Shown here: positions 47,639-55,909 of the stretch, one piece after another
Layout of the letters: each line of letters begins with the position of its first letter
Position numbering within the stretch: the first letter of the stretch is position 1
Assembly (NCBI GenBank): GCA_028281825.1
Contig: JANQJC010000107.1
Span: 43,705-107,704, forward strand
DNA from: Flavobacteriales bacterium
GTDB lineage: Bacteria > Bacteroidota > Bacteroidia > JANQJC01
DNA length: 64,000 bases
Direction: 5' to 3'
Notes under the pieces: model-generated
Told to the model about the DNA's origin: nothing
Seen by the model: only the letters and a program-made list of their open reading frames with translations
The model's database searches: none
Program-made: the position numbers and the translations under genes

Positions 47639-48934
47639 ATGAAGGGCATATTTGGCAAAATTCTACTCTTTGCTATCACCTTGGCGATATGCCTGGTAAT
47701 TGCTGAATTTGCTTTTAGGTGGATGCTTTTTGGAGGTAGTAGCGTGTTTGAGCACCTGAGAAACCCCAGGCATTTTAGCGCAGTATATAATGAAACCGAC
47801 TTCGAGGCTTTTCCTGATGATTTTTGGAAACTGACCTATTATTTTCAGACAGATGCCCGCCCACCAGATAACCCACATCCCTATTTAGGGTGGATTGGCA
47901 ACTTTAATGGAGAAAGCCTGGTGCATTGGGATGAGAGCAAAGTGGAACACAGAAGGCCCATATTACTGTATGGTAACTCATTTACCCAGTGTGTGCTTAA
48001 TACTCCTTGTTTTCAGGATATCCTAAATGCTGATACCGTTTTTACAAAGGATAATTATTTACTGAACTATGGTGTAGGTGGCTACGGTGTGGGGCAAATG
48101 ACCCTATTGATGGATAGCACCATTCACCGTTTTGAGAATCCCTATGTATTCCTGGCGATAATGCCTATGGACTTAGACAGAACTATCCTCTCTTTCCGCA
48201 TCGGGCAAAAACCACAATTTGATATTGAGAATGGTGAACTGGTAATAAAAGGGTTACCCATAGACCCCGACCCTGAGAATTGGATAAAGGACAATCCTCC
48301 TGAAATAACCTCATACATAGCCAGAAGATTGAAAATGAAAGGTTATGAAGCCAGAGAAGAAAACCCACCGGGCTTGGATGAATTCAAGCAAAAGATAATG
48401 GATGTAAACACCAAGGTGATTAGCCAAGAGGTGGAAAAACTTAAAAGGAGCAATACTCCTTTTGCTGTTATCATATTCAACACGCTCAATTTTGATAAGA
48501 GAAACTGGAGAAATGAATATTTGTATCGTTTGATGAATAAATTGGATGCTCCATACATTATTACCGAAGACCTCGCCAATGCCGATGAACTGGTTACGGC
48601 CGAAATGATGGACAAGTATATTATCCCGGGTGATGGGCACCCTAATGAAGCCTATAACCGCTTGGTTTCTGCCGAAATCAAAAAGTATGTATTGGACACT
48701 ACTGGAACTTATGCTACTGACCAACTGGCTCTGAATAAACAAAACACCACTACAAAACAGTTACGTTATTACGAAAGGGAAATTCAAAGAAGTGAGCCTT
48801 GGTTTAACCAGGTAAAGGAAAAGGCAGAGAAAGAGGGAAAAACAGTTGAGGAAATGCTAAGATTGGATGCAATATACCTTTATAAAGAGTACCTGAAAAA
48901 ACATCACCTGCCGATACCTGAGGATTTGGAATAG
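47639..48934 (+). CDS. Membrane-anchored SGNH/GDSL-type hydrolase
   Basis: A 431-aa protein with one N-terminal TM helix (ILLFAITLAICLVIAEFAFRWMLF). The SGNH block I is PILLYGNSFTQ with Ser114, and the C-terminal Asp/His pair lies in IIPGDGHPNEAYNRLVSAEIKKYV (about residue 336). The rest fits an SGNH alpha/beta fold. Related bacterial proteins act on acetylated or acylated polysaccharides; the substrate is unknown. It stands alone, with the candidate small RNA upstream and a palindrome cluster downstream. Confidence 0.85.
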   Translation: MKGIFGKILLFAITLAICLVIAEFAFRWMLFGGSSVFEHLRNPRHFSAVYNETDFEAFPDDFWKLTYYFQTDARPPDNPHPYLGWIGNFNGESLVHWDESKVEHRRPILLYGNSFTQCVLNTPCFQDILNADTVFTKDNYLLNYGVGGYGVGQMTLLMDSTIHRFENPYVFLAIMPMDLDRTILSFRIGQKPQFDIENGELVIKGLPIDPDPENWIKDNPPEITSYIARRLKMKGYEAREENPPGLDEFKQKIMDVNTKVISQEVEKLKRSNTPFAVIIFNTLNFDKRNWRNEYLYRLMNKLDAPYIITEDLANADELVTAEMMDKYIIPGDGHPNEAYNRLVSAEIKKYVLDTTGTYATDQLALNKQNTTTKQLRYYEREIQRSEPWFNQVKEKAEKEGKTVEEMLRLDAIYLYKEYLKKHHLPIPEDLE

Positions 48935-48993
48935 TTATTTTCATGATATTGAGATACCGGGTTCCTCCTGCACTCCGCCCGGTAACGAAATGT

Positions 48994-49016
48994 GTTCGCG
49001 GGTGAAGACCCGTGAT
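48994..49016 (-). repeat. Dispersed repeat family E, copy 1
   Basis: ATCACGGGTCTTCACCCGCGAAC on the minus strand forms a CGGGT/ACCCG hairpin. It recurs in altered form at 59659-59692. Confidence 0.5.
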
Positions 49017-49054
49017 TTCCTGATACCTTACCTCGGAAACACCCTTCCCAAATT

Positions 49055-49099
49055 CAGCACAAAGTTGCTTTGTGCTGGCAATTTCCCTCGAGGGAAATT
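49055..49099. repeat. Two adjacent perfect inverted repeats
   Basis: CAGCACAAAG-TTG-CTTTGTGCTG (49055-49077) is a 10-bp perfect stem. AATTTCCCTCGAGGGAAATT (49080-49099) is a perfect 20-bp palindrome. They lie 2 bp apart in the gap between convergent genes. Neither is followed by a T-tract, so they are not simple terminators. Confidence 0.75.
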
Positions 49100-49154
49100 A
49101 CCGAACATGTATTAATTCTAAAGAAATTGATAAAGAAAAGGTGTTAAAAAAAAA

Positions 49155-50426
49155 CTACCCCACTTCTTTCGGGTACCACACAAAGTATTTCTTCTCAGCT
49201 TTGGAGAGGGCTGAAACACTAACCTGGTTGGCTACTTCGGTTACGTCTACTACTTTGCCGTTTTTCAGTAGAAGTCCAATTTTATCGCTTTGGGGGTTGT
49301 AGCCTTTATTAATGAGTTCATCATGAAAGATGAAAAACCCTGCTTCTTCTTTGGTGAGGTGGTAGTGCTCTTCCACCTTCTTTTTCAGTCCTTCTAAATA
49401 GCTGAAATCAAAAGGTTTGTTTTGCAGTTCAACACGGAAGAGTTTCCTATTAACCATTCTGCTGCATAGCTCAGAAAGGACTTTATCTTCATGGCCTACC
49501 CACATTTTGATAGAAGCCATGATATCCACATCATCCATTTGTGAGAAGCACTCCAAGGCACTTGGGTCGTTCATGAAGGTAGCCTTGTCGACATCCTCGT
49601 ATAGGAATTTGTGCAAGGCATTTGTTGCAAAGAGTTCGCCGCCGTTGCCGGAAATGAATTTTGCCCGCTCAATGATTTTGATGATGAGCGTCTCCGCGCT
49701 GATAGCTGTTTTGTGCAAGTAGACCTGCCAGTACATCAGCCTGCGGGCAATGATGAATTTTTCAATAGAATAGATACCCTTTTCTTCAATCACCAGTTCA
49801 TCATCTACTATATTGAGCATTTTGATAATGCGGTCGGTGCTGATGACACCTTCAGAAACACCTGTGTAGAAGCTATCCCTCTTAAGGTAGTCCATCCTAT
49901 CCATATCCAATTGACTGGAAACCAGTTGGTTCAGGAACCTTTTTTTGTATTGGTTCTTGAAGATTTTGATGGCTAGGGTAAGCTTACCGTCAAACTCCTC
50001 ATTGAGTTTGGTCATGATTAACTCTGAGATTTCCTCGTGCTTGATGCCTTTTATAATGGTATGCTCTAAAGCATGGGAAAAAGGCCCGTGGCCAATGTCG
50101 TGTAATAAAATAGCAATGGTAACGGCTTCGGCCTCTTCATTGGTTATTTCATGGCCTTTGCCTTTTAGCTCTTCGATGGCTAATCGCATCAGGTGCATGG
50201 CACCCAAAGCGTGGTGAAACCTGGTGTGCAGGGCACCGGGGTATACCAAATGGGTCAGGCCCAATTGCTTTATTCTCCTAAGCCTTTGGAAGTATGGGTG
50301 TTCTATCAGGTCAAAAATGAGGTCTGAAGGCAGGCTCATGAACCCATAGATTGGGTCATTTAAAATTTTTCGTTTGTTGTAATAATTCTCCCCCGCCTTG
50401 CGTTGAATAATCGTAACTTTGAACAC
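49155..50426 (-). CDS. HD-domain phosphohydrolase (SAMHD1-like dNTPase family, COG1078)
   Basis: A 423-aa protein. It opens KILNDPIYGFMSLPSDLIFDLIEHPYFQRLRRIKQLGLTHLVYPGALHTRFHHALGAMHLM with the first HD-family metal His, followed by the HD pair ILLHDIGHGPFSHALEH. Later SQLDMDRMDYLKRDSFYTGV fits the family's second Asp. The start is a GTG at 50426; no ATG in frame fits. It may hydrolyse dNTPs or related nucleotides, which is inferred. It is divergent from porX with 130 nt between. Confidence 0.9.
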   Translation of the reverse strand: MFKVTIIQRKAGENYYNKRKILNDPIYGFMSLPSDLIFDLIEHPYFQRLRRIKQLGLTHLVYPGALHTRFHHALGAMHLMRLAIEELKGKGHEITNEEAEAVTIAILLHDIGHGPFSHALEHTIIKGIKHEEISELIMTKLNEEFDGKLTLAIKIFKNQYKKRFLNQLVSSQLDMDRMDYLKRDSFYTGVSEGVISTDRIIKMLNIVDDELVIEEKGIYSIEKFIIARRLMYWQVYLHKTAISAETLIIKIIERAKFISGNGGELFATNALHKFLYEDVDKATFMNDPSALECFSQMDDVDIMASIKMWVGHEDKVLSELCSRMVNRKLFRVELQNKPFDFSYLEGLKKKVEEHYHLTKEEAGFFIFHDELINKGYNPQSDKIGLLLKNGKVVDVTEVANQVSVSALSKAEKKYFVWYPKEVG

Positions 50427-50555
50427 TCATATCACCATGCCTACCAGACACGGTGCCGCAAAGTAATATAAAGGTTTTAAACCCTCAAAACTTCAGGCGT
50501 TTTCCTGTGTTTATTGTTTGGTGATGAGTTTTATTTTAAACCCAAAACGCAGAAA

Positions 50556-52106
50556 ATGGACAAAATCAAAATTTTATGGGCCGATGATGAGATAGATTTG
50601 TTGAAGCCCCACATATTATTCCTTCAAGAAAAAAACTACGACGTAACTACTGCCACCAATGGCGATGATGCTCTCGACCTGTTTGAGAGTGACAATTTTG
50701 ATATCGTTTTTTTAGATGAAAACATGCCCGGCATGAGTGGACTTGAAACCCTGGGTAAAATCAAGAATACCAAAAACCAGGTACCGGTGATTATGATTAC
50801 CAAGAGCGAGGAAGAGTTTATCATGGAGGAAGCTATTGGTTCTAAAATATCTGATTACCTTATTAAGCCTGTGAACCCTAACCAGATACTGCTTTCTATC
50901 AAGAAGAATTTGGATAATAAAAGGTTGGTGAGCGAAAAAACCACTTCAGACTACCAACAGGAGTTTCGCGAGATTGGAATGACCCTGGGCGACAGGCTGG
51001 ATGTGAACCAGTGGAAGGAAGTATATAAGAAGTTGGTGTATTGGGAACTGGAGTTGGAGAACTCTAAGAATGAAAGCATGAGTGAGATACTAAACATGCA
51101 AAAGACTGAGGCCAACCAACAATTCTCCAAGTTTGTAGAGAAGAATTACGTGGATTGGGTATCAGGAAAATCAGAGGATGCCCCAGTGATGTCTCACACG
51201 CTTTTCAAAAAAAAGGTAGCACCAGAGTTGAGTGCTGATACCACCTTTCTTATTGTGATTGACAACTTGCGCTATGATCAATGGAAGGTGATACAACCGA
51301 TTATTAGTGAGAGGTTTAGGGTGGAGAAAGAAGAGCTATACTACTCTATCTTGCCTACTGCAACGCAGTATGCGCGTAATGCACTGTTTGCAGGGTTGAT
51401 GCCACTAGAGATTGAAAGGCGTTTCCCTAACCTGTGGCTGAACGACGATGATGAAGGCGGCAAGAATATGCATGAGGAAGAGTTTATGGCTGACCAGTTG
51501 AAGCGCCTGGGCAAGGATGGTAAGATGTCTTACAATAAAATCACCAACCACGCTGCGGGTAGAAAGCTGGCTGATAACATGAGTAACCTAATGTCGAACT
51601 CATTGAACGTAATTGTCTACAACTTCGTGGATATGCTTTCTCACGCCAGGACCGATATGGAAGTGATTCGTGAGTTGGCGGATGATGAAGCTGCTTACCG
51701 CTCCTTAACACTTTCATGGTTTGAACATTCGCCATTGAAGGATATGATGGATGTGATTGCCGATAAGAAAGCCAAGATGATTATCACTACCGACCACGGT
51801 ACTATCCGTGTAAAGAACCCATCAAAGGTGATTGGTGACAGGAATACCAATACCAACCTGCGCTACAAGCAAGGCAAAAACCTAAACTACGAGGCCAAAG
51901 AGGTATTGGAAGTTCGCAACCCTCACGATGCCTATTTGCCTAAGGTGAACGTGAGCCAAACTTACATCTTTGCCAAAGAGGATATGTTCTTTGCCTACCC
52001 TAATAATTACAACCATTACGTGAATTATTACAGGGATACTTTCCAGCATGGCGGTATATCGCTGGAGGAAATGATTATACCTATTATCACACTCAAGGCT
52101 AAGTAG
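50556..52106 (+). CDS. porX: PorX: T9SS response regulator with PglZ/alkaline-phosphatase-fold domain
   Basis: About 516 aa from the Met at 50556, since MDKIKILWADDEIDLL is the natural REC start and the ORF's upstream 14 codons are non-family. The REC domain has Asp10/11, phospho-acceptor Asp54 (VFLDENMPGMSG) and YLIKPVN. The C-terminal PglZ domain has metal/nucleophile residues in FLIVIDNLRYDQ, LPTATQYARNALFAG, VYNFVDMLSHAR and IITTDHGTIRV. PorX regulates T9SS genes with sensor PorY (not in this window). It is followed by tsaE after 6 nt. Confidence 0.95.
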   Translation: MDKIKILWADDEIDLLKPHILFLQEKNYDVTTATNGDDALDLFESDNFDIVFLDENMPGMSGLETLGKIKNTKNQVPVIMITKSEEEFIMEEAIGSKISDYLIKPVNPNQILLSIKKNLDNKRLVSEKTTSDYQQEFREIGMTLGDRLDVNQWKEVYKKLVYWELELENSKNESMSEILNMQKTEANQQFSKFVEKNYVDWVSGKSEDAPVMSHTLFKKKVAPELSADTTFLIVIDNLRYDQWKVIQPIISERFRVEKEELYYSILPTATQYARNALFAGLMPLEIERRFPNLWLNDDDEGGKNMHEEEFMADQLKRLGKDGKMSYNKITNHAAGRKLADNMSNLMSNSLNVIVYNFVDMLSHARTDMEVIRELADDEAAYRSLTLSWFEHSPLKDMMDVIADKKAKMIITTDHGTIRVKNPSKVIGDRNTNTNLRYKQGKNLNYEAKEVLEVRNPHDAYLPKVNVSQTYIFAKEDMFFAYPNNYNHYVNYYRDTFQHGGISLEEMIIPIITLKAK

Positions 52107-52112
52107 TTATCA

Positions 52113-52538
52113 ATGGAAAAAACCATTGTTTGCGCCGCGCCAGAAGAAATGGGTGGCATAGCCCAGGAGATACTCAACACCCATCCCAATGAGAGATTCT
52201 TTATCTTTCATGGGGGCTTGGGTGCTGGTAAAACCACGCTCATCAAGCATCTATGTGCTAAGCTGGATGTGATTGATAATGTGAACAGCCCCACCTTTGC
52301 CCTGCTGAACGAATATTTGACTGATGGCGGTGCTTCTATTTATCACTTCGATTTCTATCGCATCAATGAAGAGCGAGAAGCCATAGACATGGGAGCTTTG
52401 GAGTATTTCGATTCTGGGGACTACTGCTTTGTGGAATGGCCTGAAAAAGTAGAAAGCTTGCTTCCAGATGATTATGTGGTGGTGGATATAGAAACCATCC
52501 CCAAAGGTAGGGAAGTGAAGTTTTATAAAAACAGTTAG
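52113..52538 (+). CDS. tsaE: tRNA threonylcarbamoyladenosine biosynthesis ATPase TsaE
   Basis: A 141-aa P-loop protein. Walker A is GGLGAGKTTLIKHL (about 35-48), followed by NSPTFALLNEY and the acidic Walker-B-like YHFDFYRINEEREAIDMGALEYF. TsaE works with TsaB and TsaD in t6A37 formation. It is the second gene of the porX operon. The protein has normal length. tsaE and porX are commonly neighbours in Bacteroidota, so the order is conserved but functionally unexplained. Confidence 0.95.
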   Translation: MEKTIVCAAPEEMGGIAQEILNTHPNERFFIFHGGLGAGKTTLIKHLCAKLDVIDNVNSPTFALLNEYLTDGGASIYHFDFYRINEEREAIDMGALEYFDSGDYCFVEWPEKVESLLPDDYVVVDIETIPKGREVKFYKNS

Positions 52539-52545
52539 TAGGCAT

Positions 52546-53178
52546 ATGAAGACCATACAAGTCCTTTTGGCTCTTCTTCTTGTTGGCCCTACCTTCTTAG
52601 GTTATACTCAAAACAACGGCAGTAAAACTTTTGTTGGAGGCTTCACACTTGAAGAAGAAAAAGACTTGCTGAAAATCATCAACTTCTTTGAAGAGCAAAT
52701 GTGCGGTACTGAGGGTGGTTATAAAGCTTGTTTCGATTCACTATTCTCAAGTATAATAAAGGATGGAGTGAATCCATTACTGGCTCAAATCAATTTTGAA
52801 GAGCTAAATACGCTATACGGCAGTTTTGAAACTGATTTATTTGATGACATTTTTTGTTTTAGTTGGTCTTTGAATATTGAAGATTCTATTTATCACAAAT
52901 CTATCTGCCCAAGATATAATGGTAAATACTGGCAATTAATAAAAGAGCTAAGTACCAGAAATCAGGCACTCGAGGAGTATTTTCAAATAGTTGAGATATT
53001 TCAAGACATTGATAGATCTGGTGAGTTTGAAAGAATAATACGTCGGCACCGTCAATCTTTTGACTTAAATGACCCTAATATTCAATTATTGATTTCTATG
53101 AACTTCTTATTACATGTTGACCAAATTGTTAGAAATGAACTCTGGGATGATAATGACCCACGGAGTTGTTTAAAATAA
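52546..53178 (+). CDS. Small secreted protein of unknown function after tsaE
   Basis: A 210-aa protein with a signal peptide (TIQVLLALLLVGPTFLGYTQ). The mature part is acidic and helical (FTLEEEKDLLKIINFFEEQMCGTEGGYKACFDSLFSSIIKDGVNPLLAQINFEELNTLYG) with several Cys (CGTEGGYKAC, FCF, ICPRY and the final SCLK). I do not recognise it. It begins 8 nt after tsaE, so probably shares the porX-tsaE transcript. Codon use does not look foreign. Confidence 0.7.
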   Translation: MKTIQVLLALLLVGPTFLGYTQNNGSKTFVGGFTLEEEKDLLKIINFFEEQMCGTEGGYKACFDSLFSSIIKDGVNPLLAQINFEELNTLYGSFETDLFDDIFCFSWSLNIEDSIYHKSICPRYNGKYWQLIKELSTRNQALEEYFQIVEIFQDIDRSGEFERIIRRHRQSFDLNDPNIQLLISMNFLLHVDQIVRNELWDDNDPRSCLK

Positions 53179-53243
53179 TTTTTCCCTCTCAACCCACGTC
53201 TTTGCGAGTCCACCTAAGGCAGGCATGGCAATATCAAATTCAA

Positions 53244-53276
53244 TTTAATCACAGAGGACACCAAGAAGGCACAGAG
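53244..53276 (+). repeat. Dispersed repeat family C, copy 1
   Basis: TTTAATCACAGAGGACACCAAGAAGGCACAGAG, in the 393-nt gap before the alanine-dehydrogenase-like gene. A related inverted copy lies at 59519-59553. No gene is present in this gap. Confidence 0.5.
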
Positions 53277-53326
53277 TTTTCCAAACACCCCCTACAACTT
53301 ATATAGTATATCCTAAATTCAGGTTT

Positions 53327-53374
53327 CATTCACCCCTCACGGGGTGAATGCTGACAAGGCTTGTTTTGAAGGAC
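53327..53374 (-). repeat. 48-bp inverted repeat, left copy (family A)
   Basis: CATTCACCCC-TCAC-GGGGTGAATG is a perfect 10-bp stem, followed by CTGACAAGGCTTGTTTTGAAGGAC. Read on the minus strand it matches 55446-55493 almost base for base. The copies are inverted and bracket the alanine-dehydrogenase-like gene and its neighbour. Confidence 0.8.
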
Positions 53375-53395
53375 TTGGAGTAAGGGGGTGTTAGT

Positions 53396-53432
53396 GAGGA
53401 GATTGCTTCGCCGTTCCTCCTCGCAATGACGG
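53396..53432 (+). repeat. Dispersed repeat family B, copy 1
   Basis: GAGGAGATTGCTTCGCCGTTCCTCCTCGCAATGACGG. Related copies lie at 55561-55600 and 59557-59599, and a decayed one possibly at 46999-47050. Confidence 0.6.
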
Positions 53433-53571
53433 AATCTTTCCCAAATCGGTAGAGAAAAAACCAAACCCATAAATTTTCATCCAATATTATCCCCCGAATT
53501 AGGGCTTTTTGTTAAACTTCAATAACTTTGCATAATTGGTGTGAATACCTACTATTAAAACTGCTGACCTG

Positions 53572-54789
53572 ATGAAACCTGAAAAAACTGGTATTGTTTC
53601 CCTGACCGCCGCTGGGCTTTTGCCACAAGAAGAAACCCTTGAAGTAGGTGCGCAACAAAAACAACTGTTTATTGGCTTACCCAAGGAAACACTTCATCAG
53701 GAAAACAGGATTGCACTAACACCAGAGGCAGTGGCCCTTTTAACTGCTAATGGACACGATGTAGTAGTGGAAACCAATGCAGGCGTAGGCGCTAACTTTC
53801 AGGATAAAGATTATAGTGAGGCTGGTGCCAAGATAGCCTACGATACCAAAGAGGTATAGCAAGCGGAAATGATTTTGAAAATAGCTCCTCCTTCATTGGA
53901 AGAAATGGAGATGATGAAGCCTCGCCAAATGCTCATCTCGGCGCTGCAAATCACTGTGCAGCCTGAGAATTTTTTAAAGACATTGATTTCAAAAAAGGCT
54001 ACTGCCATTGCTTTTGACTTTATTCGCGATAAAGAAGGCGTTTACCCATTTGTGAGGACGATGAGTGAGATAGCGGGAAGTACGTCGGTACTTATAGCCG
54101 CTGAGTACCTGAGCAACGTGAACAAGGGCAAAGGCCTGATGATGGGCGGTGTATGTGGTATCCCTCCTACAGAGGTGGTGATATTGGGTGCGGGCACTGT
54201 TGGTGAATACGCCGCAAGGGCTGCCCTTGGATTAGGTGCATCAGTTAAGGTGTTCGACAACTCCAAATACAAGTTAAGCAGGTTGCAGAATGATGTGGGA
54301 CAGAGGGTTTACACTTCTGTTATTCAACCTAAGATACTGGCTGAAACACTCAAATCTGCAGATGTTGTAATCGGCGCCATTCGCTCTTCGAGTGGTGCTT
54401 CACCCTGTATGGTTACGGAAAACATGGTGAGCGAAATGAAAACTGGCTCTGTGGTGGTAGATGTGTGTATTGACCAGGGCGGCTGCTTCGAGACATCCAA
54501 AGTTACCAGCCATAACGACCCCGTGTTTACCAAATATGGCGTTATCCATTACTGTGTGCCGAACATTGCTTCGCGTGTGGCACAAACTGCCTCACATGCC
54601 TTGAGTAATATCTTTGCTCCGCTTATTCTTGAGATTGGTGAAGCTGGTGGTTTTGAAACCAAAATGAGAAATGAGTTTGGTTTGCGCAATGGGGTTTATC
54701 TTTATAATGGAATCCTTACTAACAAGCATTTAGGCGAGCGTTTCAATATTCCTTATAAGGACTTGAACCTGTTAATGGCGGCGTTTTAA
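53572..54789 (+). pseudogene. ald: Alanine-dehydrogenase-like gene interrupted by one in-frame TAG
   Basis: The two ORF-track pieces (53572-53859 and 53869-54789) are one 406-codon frame broken only by TAG at 53857-53859. The N-terminal half has FIGLPKETLHQENRIALTPEAVALLTANGHDVVVETNAGVGANF; the other half has the NAD site VVILGAGTVGEYAARAALGLGASVKVFD and SSSGASPCMVTENMVSEMKTGSVVVDVCIDQGGCFETS. The reaction would be alanine to pyruvate and ammonia. The His-containing LHLA motif of classic Ald is not apparent. Other genes here stop with TAG, so reassignment is unlikely. It is either a recent nonsense mutation or an error. Confidence 0.85.
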
Positions 54790-54790
54790 A

Positions 54791-55165
54791 ATGAGTTTGG
54801 CCCGCAGATTTCTATTCTATTTTATTGGCATTGGGCTGGGTATTATATTCGTGTACCTGGTAGTACTCCGCGGCAGGGATTGGCCTGCATGGCTGCCCCA
54901 AGGCGCTTTGATTGAGGAAGTGCTCAGAAAACCCCGAGAAATAAACCCTAACAGCGACTGCCCCCCTGAGGCGTTAGGCATTGATAGCCTTCAGCTTAGC
55001 CGCATGATAAAAAGCGCTAGTGTTGATTTCAAGCGCAGCGAAGTACAAAAAGAGCCTTGTCGCCTTTATTACCTCAATACTGAATGGAGTGAAAAGAACT
55101 ATGAAATTACTGTTTCGGTTTGTGACTCTAGTATTGTGGTGGAGTGTGTGAGAGTGGAGGGGTAG
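54791..55165 (+). CDS. Small membrane-anchored protein (DUF4258-like)
   Basis: A 124-aa protein with one N-terminal TM helix (FLFYFIGIGLGIIFVYLVVLRGRD), then a mixed domain (LIEEVLRKPREINPNSDCPPEALGIDSLQLSRMIKSASVDFKRSEVQKEPCRLYYLNTEWSEKNYEITVSVCDSSIVVECVRVEG). Proteins of this shape often follow ald in Flavobacteria and are labelled DUF4258; this is a tentative match from memory. It starts 1 nt after the alanine-dehydrogenase-like frame, so it was cotranscribed with it. Function is unknown. Confidence 0.65.
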   Translation: MSLARRFLFYFIGIGLGIIFVYLVVLRGRDWPAWLPQGALIEEVLRKPREINPNSDCPPEALGIDSLQLSRMIKSASVDFKRSEVQKEPCRLYYLNTEWSEKNYEITVSVCDSSIVVECVRVEG

Positions 55166-55356
55166 TTTATTAAACTTTTTGCTTTTGTATTGCCTAACAT
55201 TCTGAATTACCTTGCATTTAAGGTATAATTATTACAACAATCATTGCTATTATCCTCAATTCTTTTTTAGCAAAGGTAGAACTAAGCTACTACCGCCCAG
55301 CAGAATTTGTAATTCTGTTTTATACTCCACTGTGAACCTATCACACCCTTTCCCAG

Positions 55357-55398
55357 CCTTCCCCTTCCCGAAATTCTTCGGGACAGGCAAGGGGAAGG
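55357..55398. repeat. Imperfect hairpin in the 744-nt gap after the DUF4258-like gene
   Basis: CCTTCCCCTT (55357-55366) pairs exactly with AAGGGGAAGG (55389-55398), with inner CCCGAA/TTCGGG pairing as well. The gap 55166-55909 holds repeats only; no gene. Confidence 0.6.
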
Positions 55399-55445
55399 AG
55401 TATTTACTATACTTTTTGTTTGATAAACACACCCCCTTAGCCTGA

Positions 55446-55493
55446 GTCCTTCAAAACAAGCCTTGTCAGCATTCACCCCTCGAGGGGTGGATG
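55446..55493 (+). repeat. 48-bp inverted repeat, right copy (family A)
   Basis: GTCCTTCAAAACAAGCCTTGTCAGCATTCACCCC-TCGA-GGGGTGGATG matches the reverse complement of 53327-53374, with a changed loop and one changed stem base. Confidence 0.8.
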
Positions 55494-55560
55494 GGAAACA
55501 AGTTGGGATTATATATAGTTTGAGAGGGGTGTTAAAGGATAGCGGTTCTTCTTTATGTGA

Positions 55561-55600
55561 CAGAGATTGCTTCTCCGCTTGGGGTGAATCGCAATGATGG
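55561..55600 (+). repeat. Dispersed repeat family B, copy 2
   Basis: CAGAGATTGCTTCTCCGCTTGGGGTGAATCGCAATGATGG, similar to 53396-53432 at both ends but with a different middle. Confidence 0.5.
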
Positions 55601-55613
55601 TATATGTTTGTTA

Positions 55614-55637
55614 TACTTTTTGCTTGACCAAAAAGTA
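55614..55637. repeat. TACTTTTT/AAAAAGTA hairpin
   Basis: TACTTTTT-GCTTGACC-AAAAAGTA is an 8-bp stem. A partial copy of its left arm (TATACTTTTTGTTTGA) sits near 55410. It is probably part of a dispersed intergenic repeat. Confidence 0.5.
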
Positions 55638-55694
55638 AACAAAAAGTCAAGGTTGCCTGAAATTGCTTGCTAGTGGCAAAATCAATCATCCATT

Positions 55695-55714
55695 AGACGC
55701 AAAATCTTGCGTCT
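55695..55714. repeat. Perfect hairpin AGACGCAA-AATC-TTGCGTCT
   Basis: An 8-bp perfect stem with a 4-nt loop, about 200 nt downstream of pyc on the minus strand. It is too far and lacks a T-tract to be its terminator; a dispersed palindromic element is more likely. Confidence 0.5.
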
Positions 55715-55909
55715 CTACAGAATTAATAATATTTAAAATATTGATTTCCAATTAGTTATTGAAATAAAACAATAATATTGTACTCCCTTTTTCAACAGTA
55801 TGCACCTGTAAATAACAAGCTAAAAAAACGCAAAAAAGGCCAAAAAACGCGTTTGTCGACACCCCCGAGGGACTCACGGAAAATCTTGGTCGACGAATAA
55901 CATCGTATA

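Noticed and set aside
53572-53859. Two separate genes for the dehydrogenase halves
   Set aside because: Both halves lie in one frame with only one TAG between and together match one Ald-length protein.
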